NCBI RefSeq assembly: GCF_936916975.1
Contig: NZ_CAKZGO010000004.1
Location: forward strand, 853,023 to 917,022
Source of the DNA: an uncultured Dongia sp.
Lineage (GTDB): Bacteria > Pseudomonadota > Alphaproteobacteria > Dongiales > Dongiaceae
Length of the DNA stretch: 64,000 nt
Direction of reading: 5' to 3'
Shown here: piece after piece, positions 45,031-53,879 of the stretch
Layout: the number at the start of each line of letters is the position of its first letter
Position numbering within the stretch: position 1 is the stretch's first letter
Notes under the pieces: model-generated
Told to the model about the DNA's origin: nothing
The model's database searches: none
The model's input: the letters and a program-made list of their open reading frames with translations, nothing else
Translations under genes and position numbers: made by a program

Positions 45031-46398
45031 ATGGATGCCGTGATCCTGGCCCGGATGCAGTTCGCCGCCAATATTTCGTTCCACATCCTGTTCCCGACCA
45101 TCACCATCGCGCTGGGCTGGGTGCTGCTCTATTTCAAGCTGCGCCATGACCGGCTGCAGCTGACGTCACCAGGCGACGATAGCTGGATCCTGGCCTATCG
45201 TTTCTGGATCAAGGTGTTTGCGCTGTCCTTCGCGATGGGTGTCGTTTCCGGCATCACCATGAGCTTTCAGTTCGGCACCAATTGGCCGGGCTACATGCAG
45301 AAGGTCGGCAATGTTGCCGGGCCTCTCCTCGCCTATGAAGTACTGACCGCGTTCTTCCTCGAAGCCGTGTTCCTCGGCATCATGCTGTTCGGTTTCCGCC
45401 GCGTGCCGAACTGGGTGCATAGCCTCGCCACGTTTCTGGTGGCATTCGGGACGACCATGTCGGCCTTCTGGATTCTCGCCTTGAATTCCTGGATGCAGAC
45501 ACCGGCGGGCCATGTGATCCGCGACGGCGTGGTGCATGCCGACGACTGGGTCGCCATCATCTTCAACCCCAGCTTTCCCTATCGTCTGGTGCATGTGCTG
45601 CTGGCATCCGGCATCACCGCGAGCTTCCTCATCGCGGGCGTGTCGTCGCTGCGCTGGTTCTGGGGCGAGCGCTCTAAGGACCTCAGCGCCGCGCTGAAGA
45701 CCGGCGTTTATCTCGCCGCCATTCTCATTCCGCTGCAGATCGTGGCCGGCGATCTGCACGGCCTCAACACGCTGGAGCATCAGCCGCAGAAAGTGGCGGC
45801 GATGGAGGCCAATTGGCAGACCAGCAGTCATGTGCCCCTGCTGCTTTTCGCCTGGCCGGATCTGGAAACGCGGTCCAATCATTTCGAGATCGCGATTCCT
45901 GATGGGGCAAGTTGGATCCTGCGCCATGCGCCCGATGGTGTGGTGCCGGGGCTCAATGATTATGCCGGCGATCATCCGCCGGTGGCGCCGCTGTTCTTCG
46001 CCTTCCGCGTCATGGTGGGGCTTGGCTTCCTGATGCTGGCAGTGTCTTGGGCAGGCGCCTTCCTGCTTTGGCGCGGCGCTGAGATGCCGCGCCTGCTGCA
46101 GCGTGTCTTCATCGGCATGACCTTCTCCGGCTGGGTGGCAACGCTCGCCGGCTGGTATGTGACGGAGATCGGGCGGCAGCCTTATCTGGTCACCGGCATC
46201 CTGAAGACCGCCGATGCCGCGAGCACTGTCCCGGCGCCGATGATCGGCCTCAGTCTCGTCCTCTATCTCACCGTCTACGCGGTGCTCATCGTCGCTTACA
46301 TGGCGGTCATCACGCGCATGGCGCATAAAGCGGCGAAGGGCCAGAAGCCATCACCCGATGCGCCGGCCCCCGCCGGTACATTTGCAGCGGCGGAGTAG
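45031..46398 (+). CDS. cioA: Cyanide-insensitive (bd-type) quinol oxidase subunit I
   Basis: The 455-residue integral membrane subunit carries the heme ligands: His18 in ANISFHILFP, a His in PYRLVHVLLASG, and GRQPYLVTG near the end. The quinol loop is short, as in CIO-type rather than E. coli CydA enzymes. It oxidises ubiquinol and reduces oxygen to water with high affinity. The ribosome binding site GCAGGAG is good. It forms an operon with cioB. Confidence 0.95.
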   Translation: MDAVILARMQFAANISFHILFPTITIALGWVLLYFKLRHDRLQLTSPGDDSWILAYRFWIKVFALSFAMGVVSGITMSFQFGTNWPGYMQKVGNVAGPLLAYEVLTAFFLEAVFLGIMLFGFRRVPNWVHSLATFLVAFGTTMSAFWILALNSWMQTPAGHVIRDGVVHADDWVAIIFNPSFPYRLVHVLLASGITASFLIAGVSSLRWFWGERSKDLSAALKTGVYLAAILIPLQIVAGDLHGLNTLEHQPQKVAAMEANWQTSSHVPLLLFAWPDLETRSNHFEIAIPDGASWILRHAPDGVVPGLNDYAGDHPPVAPLFFAFRVMVGLGFLMLAVSWAGAFLLWRGAEMPRLLQRVFIGMTFSGWVATLAGWYVTEIGRQPYLVTGILKTADAASTVPAPMIGLSLVLYLTVYAVLIVAYMAVITRMAHKAAKGQKPSPDAPAPAGTFAAAE

Positions 46399-46403
46399 AA
46401 ATC

Positions 46404-47417
46404 ATGCTCAACCTCTTCGGCGATCCCGCGATCTGGCTGCCGCTCGCCTTTGCCGGGCTCATGGGAATTTCGATCCTGATCTATGTCGTGCTCGACGGGT
46501 TCGATCTGGGCATCGGCATGCTGTTTGCGCTGGGTGACGAGTCCGAGCAGGACCGCATGATGGCGTCGATCGGGCCGTTCTGGGATGCCAACGAGACCTG
46601 GCTGGTGCTGGCGACCGGCCTGCTGCTGGTGGCGTTTCCGGCAGCGCACGGTGTCATCCTCGGTGCCCTCTATCTACCGGTCGCGTTGATGCTGATCGGC
46701 CTGGTCCTGCGCGGCGTCGCGTTCGAGTTCCGCGCGAAATCCGATGGAAAGGCGAAACGCATCTGGAGCCGCGTGTTCATCGGCGGCTCGCTCACAACGG
46801 CCCTCACCCAGGGCTACATGCTGGGCGTCTATGTGATGGGGCTGGAACAAAGCTTGCCCAATGTCGCCTTCGGCCTGCTCACCGCGATCTGCCTGGTGGC
46901 GGGCTATATGCTGGTGGGGTCAACCTGGCTCATCATCAAGACCGAGGGCGAATTGCAGCAGCGCGCCGTCGACTGGGCAGGCCGCGCGCTGGTCTTTGCA
47001 GCAATCGGCATGGCGGCGATTTCCGTGGCCTCGCCTCTGGTCAGCCCGCGCATCTTCGAGAAATGGTTCGGCGGGCTGGAGATTCTTTACCTCGCCCCCT
47101 TGCCGATCGGGTCGGCGGCGATCTTCCTCGCGCTCATTGTGCTGCTGCGCCGCTTGCCCCATGAAACCGACCGCTTCCGGCATCTGCCCTTCACCGCGGT
47201 CACCGGCTTGTTCATCCTCGCCTTCTGCGGTCTCGCCTATTCCTTCTATCCCTTCGTGGTGCCAGACCGGCTCACCATTTTTGAGTCCGCCAGCGCGCCG
47301 GAGAGCCTCCTCATCATCCTTTATGGGGCGCTCGTCGTGCTGCCGGCGATCATCGCCTATTCGGCGCTGAGCTATCATGTCTTCCGCGGCAAGGCGACGC
47401 CGCTCAGCTATGATTAA
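46404..47417 (+). CDS. cioB: Cyanide-insensitive (bd-type) quinol oxidase subunit II
   Basis: The 337-residue integral membrane partner of CioA has about eight or nine spans. The N-terminal VVLDGFDLGIGML and GPFWDANETWLVLA are family signatures. It starts 5 bases after cioA. No cydX-like short gene is apparent downstream: the next 34 bases lead into a convergent gene. Confidence 0.95.
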   Translation: MLNLFGDPAIWLPLAFAGLMGISILIYVVLDGFDLGIGMLFALGDESEQDRMMASIGPFWDANETWLVLATGLLLVAFPAAHGVILGALYLPVALMLIGLVLRGVAFEFRAKSDGKAKRIWSRVFIGGSLTTALTQGYMLGVYVMGLEQSLPNVAFGLLTAICLVAGYMLVGSTWLIIKTEGELQQRAVDWAGRALVFAAIGMAAISVASPLVSPRIFEKWFGGLEILYLAPLPIGSAAIFLALIVLLRRLPHETDRFRHLPFTAVTGLFILAFCGLAYSFYPFVVPDRLTIFESASAPESLLIILYGALVVLPAIIAYSALSYHVFRGKATPLSYD

Positions 47418-47451
47418 GATGCTGATATCATTGGATTGCTGCGCAACATAA

Positions 47452-47874
47452 TCAAGGCGTTTGGAGCCGTGTGAGTATGGCCGAGATAGGCCCGGATTGG
47501 GTCTCCATCCGGACCAGCCAATGCGCGCCCGGCGCCAGATCCGGCGGCAGATCGATCCGCACCGGGATATCGCGGGCAGTGGTCACCACCGCGACACCGG
47601 CCACGGCTTGCGTCACCGGCGGCAAATGGGCGATGAGGTCGAGGGTCACGTTCCGGCCGTCCTTGGCTGTCCGGTAGAGCCCGCGATAGGTGATCGCCCC
47701 AGCCTTCGGATTGAGCCCACTCACCTGTCCGTCTTGCAGCAGCAGGTCGACCCGCCCCACGCCATAGACGCCGCTGTAGTCCAGCCGGTAGCTGCCGGCG
47801 ACCTCTGCGGGTGGCGTGGCGGGTGTCACACAGGCCGCGAGCAGCAAGACGAAACTGAGGCGAACGAGGCGCAT
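47452..47874 (-). CDS. Small lipoprotein of unknown function
   Basis: The protein has 140 residues from the ATG at 47874, which has AAGGGG upstream. The N-terminus MRLVRLSFVLLLAAC is a lipoprotein signal with the lipobox Cys at 15. The mature part is beta-rich (YRLDYSGVYGVGRVDLLLQDG). No family recognised. The frame is open to 48009, but the extra 45 residues would bury the signal peptide. The gap to the next gene (47875-48171) holds nothing I can support. Confidence 0.75.
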   Translation of the reverse strand: MRLVRLSFVLLLAACVTPATPPAEVAGSYRLDYSGVYGVGRVDLLLQDGQVSGLNPKAGAITYRGLYRTAKDGRNVTLDLIAHLPPVTQAVAGVAVVTTARDIPVRIDLPPDLAPGAHWLVRMETQSGPISAILTRLQTP

Positions 47875-48171
47875 CCAGTCAGCGCCCCTTGAAACCGAGA
47901 GCGGGTTCCGCACGCAGCTGCTCGACCGCAAAGTCGGCGCCGACCCCGCGGCCACGAAGAACCGCATGGTTTCATGGCGATCCATGAAGATTATTCCACT
48001 ATGCGGCATGGAAGTCTGTCAATGAGCGTGATTACTGTCGGGCAATGGCAGTAATCTTTCCGCCAGCGGTTCTGCCGGCGAGGTACGAAACACCTGCTGG
48101 CGCGGGCCGGACGGGGATTTGCCAAGAATCCTCTCGCTAGCTAGTCTGTCGCCGCAAATCGGGAGCGGTCC

Positions 48172-49590
48172 TTGTCTGATCAAATTCGGCGCGACCCAGG
48201 ATCGTTTCGTGATCCCTCGGGCTATGTCTTCATCGACGAAGAGGATGTCTGGCGCAGCGTAAATCCTGCCGCCATGGAGGCCTTCAAGGCCGTGCTGGCG
48301 ACAGGCGCCCTGGCATCCCTGGGCGAACGCGGCCTGCTTCTGCGCAGCGACCCGCGCGAGCTGGATTCCCGCGGCGGTGCCCGCTTCGCCGGACCGCGCG
48401 GCGAGGTCCCTGCAATGGTGATCAAGCATCCGCGCGTGCCGATGATTTCCTATCCGTTCGAATGGACCTTCTCGCAACTCAAGGATGCGGCGCTGGCGCA
48501 TCTCGATCTGCAGATCGCTGCCTTCGATCTTGGCCTCGTGCTGTCCGATGCAACGCCCTACAACATGCAGTTCTTCGAAGGCCGCGTGGTTCATATCGAC
48601 GTGCTGTCGCTGCGACCCTATCGCCCGGGTGAAATCTGGGTCGGCTACAACCAGTTCACCCGCCTCTTCCTGCTGCCCCTGCTGCTCGAGGCTTGGCGCG
48701 GCGTGCCGTTCCAAGCCATGCTGCGTGGTCAGACCGATGGCATGACGCTGGTCGATGCGGTCAAGCTGCTGCCTTTCACCAAGCGCTACCTGTCGCTCTC
48801 CGGCCTTATGCATGTGACGCTGCAGGAGCGGGCAAGTCGTGGCCGCAGCAGCACCGGTAATGCCACCGCCGGCCGCCATGTCACCCTGCCCGCCAATCGC
48901 TTTCGCGCCATGCTGAGTGAAATGCGCGCCTTCGTCGCCACGTTGCAATCCGCGCGACGGGCACCGACCTTCTGGAGCGCCTATGCCCATGTGAACACCT
49001 ATTCGAGCGAGATGCAGTCGGTCAAAAGTGCCTTCGTGCAGGATCTCGTGCGCCGCAACCAGATTCGGTCATTGTGGGACATCGGCGGCAACACCGGCGA
49101 TTATGCGGCAGCAGCACTCGCCGCCGGTGCCGAACATGCCGTCGTGCTCGATGGCGATCTCGATTCTCTTGAGCAGGCCTATAGCCGGCGCCTGCAGGGC
49201 CATCCGAACCTGCTGCCGCTGTTCATGGATTGCGCCGACCCGACGCCGAGCCAGGGGTGGGATGAGGCGGAGCGAAGAGGCCTGAAGGCACGCGCCAGGA
49301 TCGACGCCGTCCTGGGCCTGGCTGTCGTGCACCATATGGCCATCGGCCGGAACATCCCGCTGCGCGCCGTCGTCGACTGGTTTGTCGACCTCGCACCCCA
49401 CGGCATCATCGAATTCGTGCCGAAATCAGACCCCATGGTCCGGCAGATGCTGCAGCACCGCGACGACGTGTTCCTGGATTACGACGAGGCGACTTTTCGC
49501 AGCTATCTCGGCGCCAGGGCGCAGACGACCGCGGAACATCGCTTCGCCGAGAACGACCGCGTGCTGATTTCCTATACGCGGACGAACTGA
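48172..49590 (+). CDS. Methyltransferase with N-terminal kinase-like region
   Basis: The protein has 472 residues. The C-terminal part (about 285-470) is a class I SAM-dependent methyltransferase with motif I LWDIGGNTGDYA at 301-312 and VLDGDLD after it. The N-terminal part has LSDATPYNMQF (Asp126, Asn131) followed by HIDVLSL (Asp143), which looks like the catalytic and metal loops of aminoglycoside/protein-kinase-like folds. Start is TTG 48172, 6 bases after GGAG. Substrates unknown. Confidence 0.8.
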   Translation: MSDQIRRDPGSFRDPSGYVFIDEEDVWRSVNPAAMEAFKAVLATGALASLGERGLLLRSDPRELDSRGGARFAGPRGEVPAMVIKHPRVPMISYPFEWTFSQLKDAALAHLDLQIAAFDLGLVLSDATPYNMQFFEGRVVHIDVLSLRPYRPGEIWVGYNQFTRLFLLPLLLEAWRGVPFQAMLRGQTDGMTLVDAVKLLPFTKRYLSLSGLMHVTLQERASRGRSSTGNATAGRHVTLPANRFRAMLSEMRAFVATLQSARRAPTFWSAYAHVNTYSSEMQSVKSAFVQDLVRRNQIRSLWDIGGNTGDYAAAALAAGAEHAVVLDGDLDSLEQAYSRRLQGHPNLLPLFMDCADPTPSQGWDEAERRGLKARARIDAVLGLAVVHHMAIGRNIPLRAVVDWFVDLAPHGIIEFVPKSDPMVRQMLQHRDDVFLDYDEATFRSYLGARAQTTAEHRFAENDRVLISYTRTN

Positions 49591-49604
49591 GCCGTTGAAC
49601 TGCG

Positions 49605-50030
49605 TTATCGATCCTCATCCGGCGCGAAGTTCATCGCGACGCCGTTGATGCAGTAGCGCAGATGCGTGGGCGGCGGGCCGTCTTCGAAGACATGGCCGAG
49701 ATGGCTGCCGCAGGTCGCGCAATGCACTTCGGTGCGGGTCATGAAATGGCTGCGGTCGACCGTGGTCTCGACCGAGCCCGGCACCGGGTCGTTGAAGCTC
49801 GGCCAGCCGGTACCGCTTTCGAATTTACTGCCGGAGATGAACAAAGGCTGGTCGCAGCCGGCGCAACTGAAAGCGCCGGCGCGCTTTTCATAATTGAGGG
49901 CGCAGGAACCCGGCCGCTCGGTGCCATGGCCGCGCATGACATGAAACTGCTCCGGCGTCAGGCGCTGGCGCCATTCGGCATCGGTACGAGTCACGGGAAA
50001 GGTTTGGTCGGCGGCGGCTTTGGGCTGCAT
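49605..50030 (-). CDS. msrB: Peptide-methionine (R)-S-oxide reductase
   Basis: The 141-residue enzyme reduces methionine-R-sulfoxide in proteins. Zinc sites CAGC and CATC, GTGWPSF, and the active-site Cys in [11 protein letters not shown] are all present. The ATG at 50030 follows GGAGG; the upstream Met at 50051 does not. No signal peptide, so it acts in the cytoplasm. Confidence 0.96.
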   Translation of the reverse strand: MQPKAAADQTFPVTRTDAEWRQRLTPEQFHVMRGHGTERPGSCALNYEKRAGAFSCAGCDQPLFISGSKFESGTGWPSFNDPVPGSVETTVDRSHFMTRTEVHCATCGSHLGHVFEDGPPPTHLRYCINGVAMNFAPDEDR

Positions 50031-50095
50031 GGCGTCCTCCATCCTTTGCAAGATGGCGATGCGGCCAGCCTAAAGCAAGGTGCCCTGAAATAGCT

Positions 50096-50130
50096 GCGGG
50101 CGCCCGATGGGGATGGCATCGGGCGCCCGC
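50096..50130 (-). terminator. Strong GC-rich hairpin between the LysR gene and msrB
   Basis: Bases 50096-50109 pair perfectly with 50117-50130 (14 bp, 7-base loop). On the minus strand it follows the LysR gene and precedes msrB; only AGCTATTTC follows, so the T tract is poor. It could end the LysR transcript or lie in the msrB leader. Confidence 0.45.
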
Positions 50131-50253
50131 GATACGAAGCGGGGATGGGGACGGTTGGGTGAGCCCCGCTTCATGTGAGGGACCATATCCCCACTCCGGC
50201 AAGGCGTCTGTGACCCCCGTCACAAATGGTGGGGTCACAGAGCGGGTGGCGGC

Positions 50254-51156
50254 TCAGGCGGGGGGTGGATCAGCCTTCACGAAGTCGACAAAGGCGCGCA
50301 AGGGGGCCGGCATGTGGGTGCGGCTGGGGTAATAGAGGAAGGGCCCGGAGAAGCTCATCCACCAATCGGGCAGCAGCGGTACCAGCGTGCCGCTGGCCAG
50401 GGATGGCCCCAAGAATTCCTCGAAGCCGTAGATGAGGCCGAGACCCTGCACCGCGGCGGTAACCTCAAGATCGGCATTGCCGGCGATGAGCCGACCGTTC
50501 GGGCTGACCTTCACCACCTCATTCCCGCGCTCGAATTCCCATTGCGGCATGGCGCCGCTGTCGAAACGGTGGCGGATGGCGGCATGCTGGACGATGTCCC
50601 GGGGATGTGTTGGCGCGTCGTGGCTGGCGAGGTAAGCGGGCGCTGCCGCGAGGATAAAGCGCTGCCGCCGCGGGCCGATGGGCAGGCGGATCATGTCGCG
50701 CTCCAGCGCCTCGTCATAGCGGATGCCGGCATCGAAGCCCGCCGCCAGCACGTCGATGAAGCGGTCATTGGCGCTGACCTCCAGCGTGATGCCGGGATGG
50801 GCGCCCAGGAACCGGCCGGCGATGTCCGGCAGCACATAGCGGGCGACAATGGTCGGCACATTCAAGCGAAGTATGCCGGTGGGCGTGTCGCGGAAATCGT
50901 TGACCGCATCCAGGGCCGCCGCCACCTCGCCCAAGGCCGGGGTCAGCCGTTCCAGCAGCCGCGCCCCGGCATCGGTCAAAGTCACGCTGCGCGTGGTGCG
51001 GTTGAGGAGGCGCACGCCGAGCCGCGCCTCCAGCCGCTGCAACGCGGCGCTCAGCGCGGAGGCTGACACGTTACGCAGGCCGGCGGCTCCGCGGAAACTG
51101 CGCGCGCGGGCGACGGCCGCGAAAGCATCAAGATCGGCCAGGTCGATATTAGTCAT
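50254..51156 (-). CDS. LysR-family transcriptional regulator
   Basis: The protein has 300 residues. The N-terminal helix-turn-helix is in DAFAAVARARSFRGAAGLRN and VSASALSAALQRLEARLG; the C-terminal ligand domain resembles the group that controls divergently transcribed oxidoreductases. Start at ATG 51156 (MTNIDLADLDAF). It is divergent from the aldo/keto reductase gene, with 122 bases between starts, and probably controls it. Confidence 0.92.
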   Translation of the reverse strand: MTNIDLADLDAFAAVARARSFRGAAGLRNVSASALSAALQRLEARLGVRLLNRTTRSVTLTDAGARLLERLTPALGEVAAALDAVNDFRDTPTGILRLNVPTIVARYVLPDIAGRFLGAHPGITLEVSANDRFIDVLAAGFDAGIRYDEALERDMIRLPIGPRRQRFILAAAPAYLASHDAPTHPRDIVQHAAIRHRFDSGAMPQWEFERGNEVVKVSPNGRLIAGNADLEVTAAVQGLGLIYGFEEFLGPSLASGTLVPLLPDWWMSFSGPFLYYPSRTHMPAPLRAFVDFVKADPPPA

Positions 51157-51278
51157 TGTGCGTAATTCCGTACAGGCTGTCACGATTATATCGGATTATC
51201 GCACGCGGGCCTAACCCCCATAATAAGGATCAGCGCAACACAGAACGCACCCCTTCGGGTGCCGGCAGGAGATCAGCG

Positions 51279-52277
51279 ATGCAACACCGCAATTTGGGAT
51301 CCACCCTCAGCGTCTCGGCCCTGGGTTTGGGCTGCATGAGCATGTCGGGCATGTACGGCCCGTCCGACCGCGCCGAGAGTCTGGCCACCATCGATGCCGC
51401 GCTCGAGGCCGGCGTCACACTCGTCGACACCGGCGATTTCTACGGCATGGGCCATAACGAGCTGCTGATCGGCGAGGCGCTGAAAGGCGGCAGCAAGCGC
51501 GACAAGGCGATCCTCAGCGTGAAGTTCGGCGCGTTGCGCGATCCGTCCGCGGGTTGGATCGGCATGGACACGCGGCCCGTGGCGGTGAAGACCTTCCTAG
51601 CCTACACGCTCAACCGGCTGGGCGTCGATTACATCGACATCTACCGGCCGGCGCGGCTTGACCCCAATGTGCCGATCGAAGAGACGATCGGCGCCATCGC
51701 CGAGATGGTGAAGGCCGGTTATGTCCGCCATATCGGGCTTTCCGAAATGGGGTCGGAGACGATCCGGCGCGCGGCCAAAGTGCATCCCATCACCGATCTG
51801 CAGATCGAATATTCACTGATCTCGCGCGGCATCGAGGATGGCGTGTTGAAGACCTGCCGTGAGCTTGGCATCGGCATCACCGCCTATGGCGTGCTGTCGC
51901 GTGGCCTCATCAGCGGCCATTGGAAGAAAGACGCCGCCAGTAGCGCCGGCGATTTCCGCGCCCACAGCCCGCGCTTCCAGGACGGCAATGTCGATCGCAA
52001 CCTGGCGCTGGTCGAAGCGCTGCGCACGATCGCCGCGGCCAAGGGTGCCAGTGTCGCCCAGATCGCCATTGCCTGGGTGGCAGCCCAAGGCGACGACATC
52101 GTGCCGCTGGTGGGATCGCGCCGCCGCGACCAGCTCAAGGAATCGCTGGGTGCCCTCGACCTGACGCTGACACCGGCCGATCTTGCCGCCATCGAACGCG
52201 CCGTGCCCCAGGATGCCGTCGCCGGTGAGCGCTATGCCCCGGCCCAGATGGCGCACCTCGACAGCGAACGCGGGTGA
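51279..52277 (+). CDS. Aldo/keto reductase with altered active-site tetrad
   Basis: The protein has 332 residues and is a TIM barrel of the AKR family related to YakC/pyridoxal reductase types. Asp50, Tyr55 and Lys82 of the tetrad are present (DTGDFYGMGHNE; SVKFG). The usual His in the motif (Y-Q-H-R) is replaced: the sequence reads YRPARLD, with Ala125 at that place. The ribosome binding site AGGAG precedes ATG 51279. Probably controlled by the divergent LysR protein. Confidence 0.92.
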   Translation: MQHRNLGSTLSVSALGLGCMSMSGMYGPSDRAESLATIDAALEAGVTLVDTGDFYGMGHNELLIGEALKGGSKRDKAILSVKFGALRDPSAGWIGMDTRPVAVKTFLAYTLNRLGVDYIDIYRPARLDPNVPIEETIGAIAEMVKAGYVRHIGLSEMGSETIRRAAKVHPITDLQIEYSLISRGIEDGVLKTCRELGIGITAYGVLSRGLISGHWKKDAASSAGDFRAHSPRFQDGNVDRNLALVEALRTIAAAKGASVAQIAIAWVAAQGDDIVPLVGSRRRDQLKESLGALDLTLTPADLAAIERAVPQDAVAGERYAPAQMAHLDSERG

Positions 52278-52328
52278 GGTAAGTCACGAGGCTTTCTCAG
52301 TCGGCAGCACCCGCTGATACGCTCTTCG

Positions 52329-53168
52329 TTACACGTCCATGCCGTATTTGCGTAGCATCTCGGCATAGCGAGGCGAGGTCTTGAGCGCCCTGATGGCCTG
52401 GTCGAACCTGGGCAGGTCGCGAAGAGCAGGCGAGCGTTTACTGATGAGAAGATGCCAGTCGACGCGCTCAATGACGGTCGGCAGTTCAACGACGTCCGAT
52501 GCACCCGGGACGGACTTCAGAATCCAGTTGATCTGCGACGACATGTCAACGATGACGTCGCCTCTTTTGGCCAATAACATGCGCACTGTGCCGACTGTGC
52601 CGCTGGCATGTTCGGTCCGGATGCCGCGGTCCTCAACATTCCGCTTGATCCATCCGTTGCCGGTGAACGCGATGACAGTGATGTCCGCCCGGGCGAGATC
52701 GTCCAGCGACCGCACCGCCTTGAGACGTTCAAGCGCCGGGTTGTCGCGGCGCGCGAACATGGTGATGGGGCCGGTCATCAGCGGTTCAGCACTGGCAGCG
52801 GCATATTCGAGACGTGCCGGAGTCACGACCAGGCACATGCCGTCCGCCGCGCCGCTTTCAACTTCGAGCTGCACGCGGGGCAGCGGCCGTGGCAAGGGGC
52901 GAAAGGCATAGCCGGTGGTGGCCGCCACGTCAGCCATGATGTCGACCAGCAGCCCCTGCATACGATGATCGACGTTCTGCCAGGAGCTGGGCGGCGATTT
53001 GTCCGGATAGGCGATCCTCAGCGCAAGCGCCGGAGATCCCGCCGGATCACCCGCCGGATCACTGGCCGGCGTTTCCGCCAACGCGTCATCCCACCCACCC
53101 ATCTGATCTGCCAGGGGCAGCGCAGAAAGAAGCGTAGCGCCGCTTAGCAGGAAGCCACGTCGATTCAT
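52329..53168 (-). CDS. Periplasmic substrate-binding protein (family 3-like)
   Basis: The 279-residue protein starts MNRRGFLLSGATLLSALPLA, a signal with twin Arg that may use the Tat system. The mature part has the bilobed binding-protein pattern (LLVDIMADVAATTGY; GAADGMCLVVTPARLEYAAAS; a second lobe from about 150). A short spacer with repeated SDPAGDPAGSPA lies after the signal. No ABC permease or ATPase is nearby, so it may feed a distant transporter or act as a sensor. Confidence 0.85.
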   Translation of the reverse strand: MNRRGFLLSGATLLSALPLADQMGGWDDALAETPASDPAGDPAGSPALALRIAYPDKSPPSSWQNVDHRMQGLLVDIMADVAATTGYAFRPLPRPLPRVQLEVESGAADGMCLVVTPARLEYAAASAEPLMTGPITMFARRDNPALERLKAVRSLDDLARADITVIAFTGNGWIKRNVEDRGIRTEHASGTVGTVRMLLAKRGDVIVDMSSQINWILKSVPGASDVVELPTVIERVDWHLLISKRSPALRDLPRFDQAIRALKTSPRYAEMLRKYGMDV

Positions 53169-53334
53169 GGGGCGAGCTTACTTTGACGGTTTGCCCGCTG
53201 GACAGTCCCATTTTTCGGAGGCCCATCTGCTGCGGCGCGGGCCTGTGCTCATGCAGCGCCGCCCGGGATGCTCAATTCCGTCAAGGCAACTTCCCGACCG
53301 CCGGTCAGGCAGCCACCGTTCAGGCGGCCACGGT

Positions 53335-53751
53335 TCAGGCGGCCGGCGTCGAGGTCGATTGGGGAAGACGCGCGATGACCTTGATTTCGAAGTCGAAGCC
53401 CGCCAGCCAGTTCACGCCGACCGCGGTCCAGTTCGAATAGGGCGGGTCGCCGATCTCCTTCAGGCGAACGGCATCAATTGCCGCCCACTGCTTGGCCGGG
53501 TCGGTGTGAAAGCTGGTCACGTCGACCACGTCGTCGAAGGTGCAGCCGGCGGCCTTCAACACCGCTTTGAGGTTGTCGAAGGCAAGCTGGACCTGCTTCT
53601 CAAAATCCGGTTCGGGCGAGCCGTCTTCGCGGCTGCCGACCTGGCCGGAGACGAACAGAAAATCGCCCGACCGGATCGCCGCTGAATAGCGGTTGATCTC
53701 GTAAAGCGCTTGCCTTCCGGCCGGGAAAACTGCATCGCGTTTGCTGGTCAT
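53335..53751 (-). CDS. RidA-family protein (enamine/imine deaminase-like)
   Basis: The 138-residue protein has the YjgF/RidA fold: FLFVSGQVG, VQLAFDNLKAVLKAAGCTFDDVV, and a C-terminal strand with FEIKVIARLP. The Arg of canonical RidA (in the usual R-x-x-x-x motif near the end) is not clear, so it may belong to another Rid group. AGGAG lies 7 bases before the ATG. It shares a divergent promoter with the TetR gene. Confidence 0.9.
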   Translation of the reverse strand: MTSKRDAVFPAGRQALYEINRYSAAIRSGDFLFVSGQVGSREDGSPEPDFEKQVQLAFDNLKAVLKAAGCTFDDVVDVTSFHTDPAKQWAAIDAVRLKEIGDPPYSNWTAVGVNWLAGFDFEIKVIARLPQSTSTPAA

Positions 53752-53789
53752 TGTTTCGCTCCTAGGTCATTTGATTGCCGGGTCGCGCT

Positions 53790-53818
53790 TTGACATACGT
53801 CCCGTATGCCCCTATATT
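53790..53818 (+). promoter_or_regulatory. Promoter of the tetR gene
   Basis: TTGACA (53790-53795), 17-base spacer, TATATT (53813-53818). A near-consensus promoter. The palindrome CATACGTCCCGTATG fills the spacer, so bound TetR would block it. Confidence 0.8.
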
Positions 53819-53860
53819 GGCGCATACAGGACGTATGTCAACTAATATACGCAACGTATG
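53794..53860. promoter_or_regulatory. Three TetR operator palindromes
   Basis: Three 15-bp sites fit NATACG-N3-CGTATN: CATACGTCCCGTATG (53794-53808), CATACAGGACGTATG (53823-53837, one mismatch) and TATACGCAACGTATG (53846-53860). They cover both promoters and the tetR start region. Confidence 0.8.
53813..53841 (-). promoter_or_regulatory. Promoter of the ridA-family gene
   Basis: Read on the minus strand: TTGACA (53836-53841), 17-base spacer, AATATA (53813-53818). The -10 is the same six base pairs as the -10 of the opposite promoter. The second palindrome lies in its spacer. Confidence 0.7.
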
Positions 53861-53879
53861 TGTTTTGCAGGAGATGGTG

